DNA of 64,000 bases from Nocardioides glacieisoli (GTDB lineage Bacteria; Actinomycetota; Actinomycetes; Propionibacteriales; Nocardioidaceae). The DNA lies in contig NZ_SDWS01000009.1 in assembly GCF_004137245.1 (NCBI RefSeq), positions 62,001 to 126,000 on the forward strand, given 5' to 3'. Position 1 is the stretch's first letter, and each line of letters starts with the position of its first letter. A model generated the notes under the pieces. That model was not told where the DNA came from. It ran no database searches and was given only the letters and a program-made list of their open reading frames with translations. The translations under genes were made by a program, and so were the position numbers. This document shows, piece after piece, positions 61,984 to 64,000 of this stretch.

Positions 61984-63489
61984 GTGACCTCGTACTCCCT
62001 GCGCAGTGCCAGCCCCGCCAAGACCCGCGCCGACGCCGTCGTCGTGGGCGTCGTCGCGGGTGACAAGGGGCCCCGGCTCTGCGACGCGGCGGAGGACGTG
62101 AGCAAGGCCTACGGCAGGCGGCTGCGTCCGTTCCTCTCCACGATGGGCGTCACCGGCAAGGCCGGTGAGGCGGTCAAGGCGCCGAGCCGCGACGAGGTCA
62201 ACGCTCCCCTGCTCGTCTTCGTGGGCCTCGGTCCCGACCCGACCGACCCGATCGCCGTACGACGTGCCGCGGGCGTCGCCGCGCGCAGCGTGCCCAACGC
62301 CGCGTCGGTCGCCCTCGCCCTGCCGAGCGAGACGCCCGAGCTGGTCGCCGCCGTGGTCGAGGGACACCGGCTCGGCGGCTACGCCTTCACGGCGTACAAG
62401 AGCGCGAAGACCGAGACCACCGAGCCCGCCGACGTTGTCGTGCTGACCGGCATCGCCCGGCGCAGCGAGGCGACCGAGGCCCTCGAGCGCGCGGAGGTGC
62501 TGGCCGACGCCGTCGCGATGACGCGCGACTGGGTCAACATGCCGCCGAAGGACTGCACTCCCCCGCTGCTGGCCGACCTCGTGGTGGCCGCGCACAAGGA
62601 GGTCACCAAGGGCCGCGGCGCACCGAAGGTGAAGCTCGAGGTCTTCGACCACGAGCAGCTCGCCGAGATGGGCTGCGGCGGCATCCTCAGCGTCGGCGAC
62701 TCCAGCGAGTCGCCCTCACGCCTCGTCCGGCTCACCTGGGCGCCGAAGGGCGCCACGGCCCACCTCGCGCTCGTCGGCAAGGGCGTCACCTTCGACTCCG
62801 GCGGCCTGACGATCAAGCCGTCGTCGAGCATGGTCAACATGAAGGGCGACATGGCCGGCGCCGCCAGCGTCGTGGCCGCCACGCTGGCGATCGCCCGCCT
62901 CGGCCTGCCCGTCAAGGTGACGGCGTACGCCCCGATGGCGGAGAACATGGTCTCGGCCACCTCGACGCGCCCCGGCGACGTGATCACGATGCACAACGGC
63001 ACGACGGTCGAGATCGCCAACACCGACGCCGAGGGCCGGATGCTGCTCGGCGACGCGCTCTCGATGGCCGTCGAGGACGCGCCCGACGTCGTCATCGACA
63101 TCGCGACCCTCACCGGCCACATGCAGCTCGCGCTCGGCGACAAGGTCGGCGCCGTGATGGGCACCGACGACGAGGTGGCCGCCGTCCTCGCGGCCGGTGT
63201 CGCGGCCGGCGAGCAGCACTGGCGGATGCCCATCCCGGAGGAGATGAAGGAGCGGATCACCAGCTCCAAGGTCGCCGACCTGCTCCAGCACGACTGGGTG
63301 CGCTGGGGCGGCGGGCTCTACGCCTCGGCGTTCCTGCGCGAGTTCACCGGCGGGCTGCCGTGGGCGCACCTCGACATCGCCGGCAAGGAGATGAACCTCG
63401 GCGGCCCCTACGGCCACGTGCCGAGCGGCGCGACCGGCTTCGGCGTCACGACCCTGGTGCAGCTGGCCCGGGGCCTCGCCGAGGCCTAG
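61984..63489 (+). CDS. pepA: Leucyl aminopeptidase (M17, PepA)
   Basis: The 501-residue cytosolic di-zinc aminopeptidase removes N-terminal residues from peptides. The M17 signature NTDAEGR (346-352) and the metal/substrate blocks LVGKGVTFDSGGL and MKGDMAGAASV are intact. The N-terminal domain begins TSYSLRSASPAKTRADA. The stop shares CTAG with the stop of the convergent gene. A dihydrolipoyl dehydrogenase gene follows on the same strand, the usual actinobacterial arrangement. Confidence 0.94.
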   Translation: MTSYSLRSASPAKTRADAVVVGVVAGDKGPRLCDAAEDVSKAYGRRLRPFLSTMGVTGKAGEAVKAPSRDEVNAPLLVFVGLGPDPTDPIAVRRAAGVAARSVPNAASVALALPSETPELVAAVVEGHRLGGYAFTAYKSAKTETTEPADVVVLTGIARRSEATEALERAEVLADAVAMTRDWVNMPPKDCTPPLLADLVVAAHKEVTKGRGAPKVKLEVFDHEQLAEMGCGGILSVGDSSESPSRLVRLTWAPKGATAHLALVGKGVTFDSGGLTIKPSSSMVNMKGDMAGAASVVAATLAIARLGLPVKVTAYAPMAENMVSATSTRPGDVITMHNGTTVEIANTDAEGRMLLGDALSMAVEDAPDVVIDIATLTGHMQLALGDKVGAVMGTDDEVAAVLAAGVAAGEQHWRMPIPEEMKERITSSKVADLLQHDWVRWGGGLYASAFLREFTGGLPWAHLDIAGKEMNLGGPYGHVPSGATGFGVTTLVQLARGLAEA

Positions 63490-63845
63490 ATCCCCTGGGC
63501 CTTCTTGCGGGCGTTGTAGTCGCGCATCCGCTGCGGCACGCCGACCACGGCGGCGTCGTACGACGGCACGCGGTGGCGGTTGGCGAAGTCGTGGGCCCAC
63601 TTCACGCTGGGCACTCGACGCCGCGTCCACTCGCCGTCGTGCGCGACCAGCAGGAGGGTCACGTCGCTGACGGCCGTCCGCGGCTCGACGAACCCCTCGA
63701 CGCCCTGCTTGGTCGAGACGAACTTCTCGAGGTGCCGGACGTCCTCGGAGTCGGAGGCGCGCACAGTGGTGGAGCCGGTGCGCGCGGCGTCCCGTGCAGG
63801 ACGGCTCACGCGTCGCCGTCGACGGAATCGGTCGAACATGCCCAT
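63486..63845 (-). CDS. Small conserved actinobacterial protein of unknown function
   Basis: The 119-residue protein has an Arg-rich start MFDRFRRRRRVSRP and a soluble body with SDVTLLLVAHDGEWTRRRV, VKWAHDFANRHRVPSYDAAVVG and a basic tail DYNARKKAQG. I recognise it only as a conserved hypothetical that often follows pepA. ATG at 63845 is used; ATG at 63839 is an alternative. CAGAAT lies 7 nt upstream, a weak leaderless-type -10. The stop overlaps that of pepA. Confidence 0.72.
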   Translation of the reverse strand: MGMFDRFRRRRRVSRPARDAARTGSTTVRASDSEDVRHLEKFVSTKQGVEGFVEPRTAVSDVTLLLVAHDGEWTRRRVPSVKWAHDFANRHRVPSYDAAVVGVPQRMRDYNARKKAQGI

Positions 63846-63961
63846 GGCGGACATTCTGCCGGGACGCCCCTCACGCCGCCCAGCGAACAAGTGCAAAGAT
63901 GGGCGAGCCGGCAGGTCTTCGGGGCCGGCACGACCGATGAGATCGTGTGGAGGGAAAGTCT

Positions 63962-64000
63962 GTGGCGGACGCTGAGTTCGACGTCCTCGTCCTCGGGGCA
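63962..64000 (+). CDS. lpd: Dihydrolipoyl dehydrogenase, first 13 codons (partial)
   Basis: GTG at 63962 begins MADAEFDVLVLGA and runs off the window; the following Gly-rich FAD loop is cut. GGAGGGAAA lies about 10 nt upstream as a ribosome-binding site. The position after pepA matches the actinobacterial pepA-lpd-sucB order. The 63890-63961 leader contains a GCCGGC/GCCGGC stem. The identity rests on 13 residues plus context. Confidence 0.72.
   Translation, partial: MADAEFDVLVLGA

Overview
The window is a chromosomal segment of a high-GC actinobacterium, most likely a Nocardioides-type member of the Propionibacteriales. The reasons are the very high GC at third codon positions, GTG/TTG starts, ATGA/GTGA overlaps, PafBC- and LexA-type control of recA, the clgR-cinA-pgsA-rimO-ftsK-rnj-dapA-thyA-folA gene set, and an lhr-nei2 pair arranged as in mycobacteria. 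The assignment rests on gene content and order, not on a marker comparison. About 57 protein genes are supported. No tRNA, rRNA, CRISPR array, insertion sequence or prophage was recognised.

Layout. 1-3917: the end of an unknown gene, then a sulfur-assimilation operon: a cysteine-type leader peptide, ferredoxin-sulfite reductase, a small zinc ribbon, CysH and a CbiX/SirB-like chelatase. 3918-4152: an array of about seven degenerate 32-bp repeats that switches orientation in the middle. 4154-8073 (minus): a tightly coupled run of phosphoribosyltransferase, GNAT, PPK2 polyphosphate kinase, HipA-like kinase, DUF3037 and AlkD-like protein. 8119-12720 (minus): recX, recA with both DNA-damage promoters, an MFS transporter, DUF3046, a methyltransferase and a DinB-fold protein. 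12764-23425: metabolic and accessory genes (two GNAT/acyl-CoA ligase neighbours, an ABC-2 exporter, aldose dehydrogenase, epimerase, homocysteine methyltransferase, deaminase, CDP-glycerol transferase).

23593-29785: DNA repair (Lhr helicase, Nei2), ClgR and a CinA-type amidase. 29804-37845: GH15 trehalase/glucoamylase and two large secreted phosphoesterases/nucleases. 37996-44422 (minus): pgsA, rimO, a RodZ-like membrane fusion and ftsK. 44654-48349: a large secreted subtilase. 48428-52889 (minus): a GAF histidine kinase, RNase J and DapA. 52951-57526: small accessory enzymes, a secreted metalloprotease and a GntR regulator. 57523-61927 (minus): folA, thyA, a methyltransferase, a sigma-like membrane protein and gcvT. 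61984-64000: pepA and the first codons of a dihydrolipoyl dehydrogenase.

How the genes work together. The first operon reduces APS to sulfite and sulfite to sulfide and probably makes part of its own siroheme; a Cys codon in the leader suggests control by cysteine. thyA, folA and gcvT all act in one-carbon metabolism. recA/recX, lhr/nei2, ftsK, the AlkD-like protein and clgR form a dispersed genome-maintenance set. Four secreted proteins carry a C-terminal Ig-like or beta-rich module ending in basic residues. A recurring promoter layout (TANNNT about 6-8 nt before ATG/GTG) implies that many mRNAs here are leaderless.

No clearly new defence or mobile system is evident. The best leads are the PPK2/HipA-like/DUF3037/AlkD-like operon, the 3918-4152 repeat array, the long inverted repeat at 21687-21725, the overlapping divergent promoter at 29792-29798, and two unusual fusions (40158-41774 and 59642-60517).
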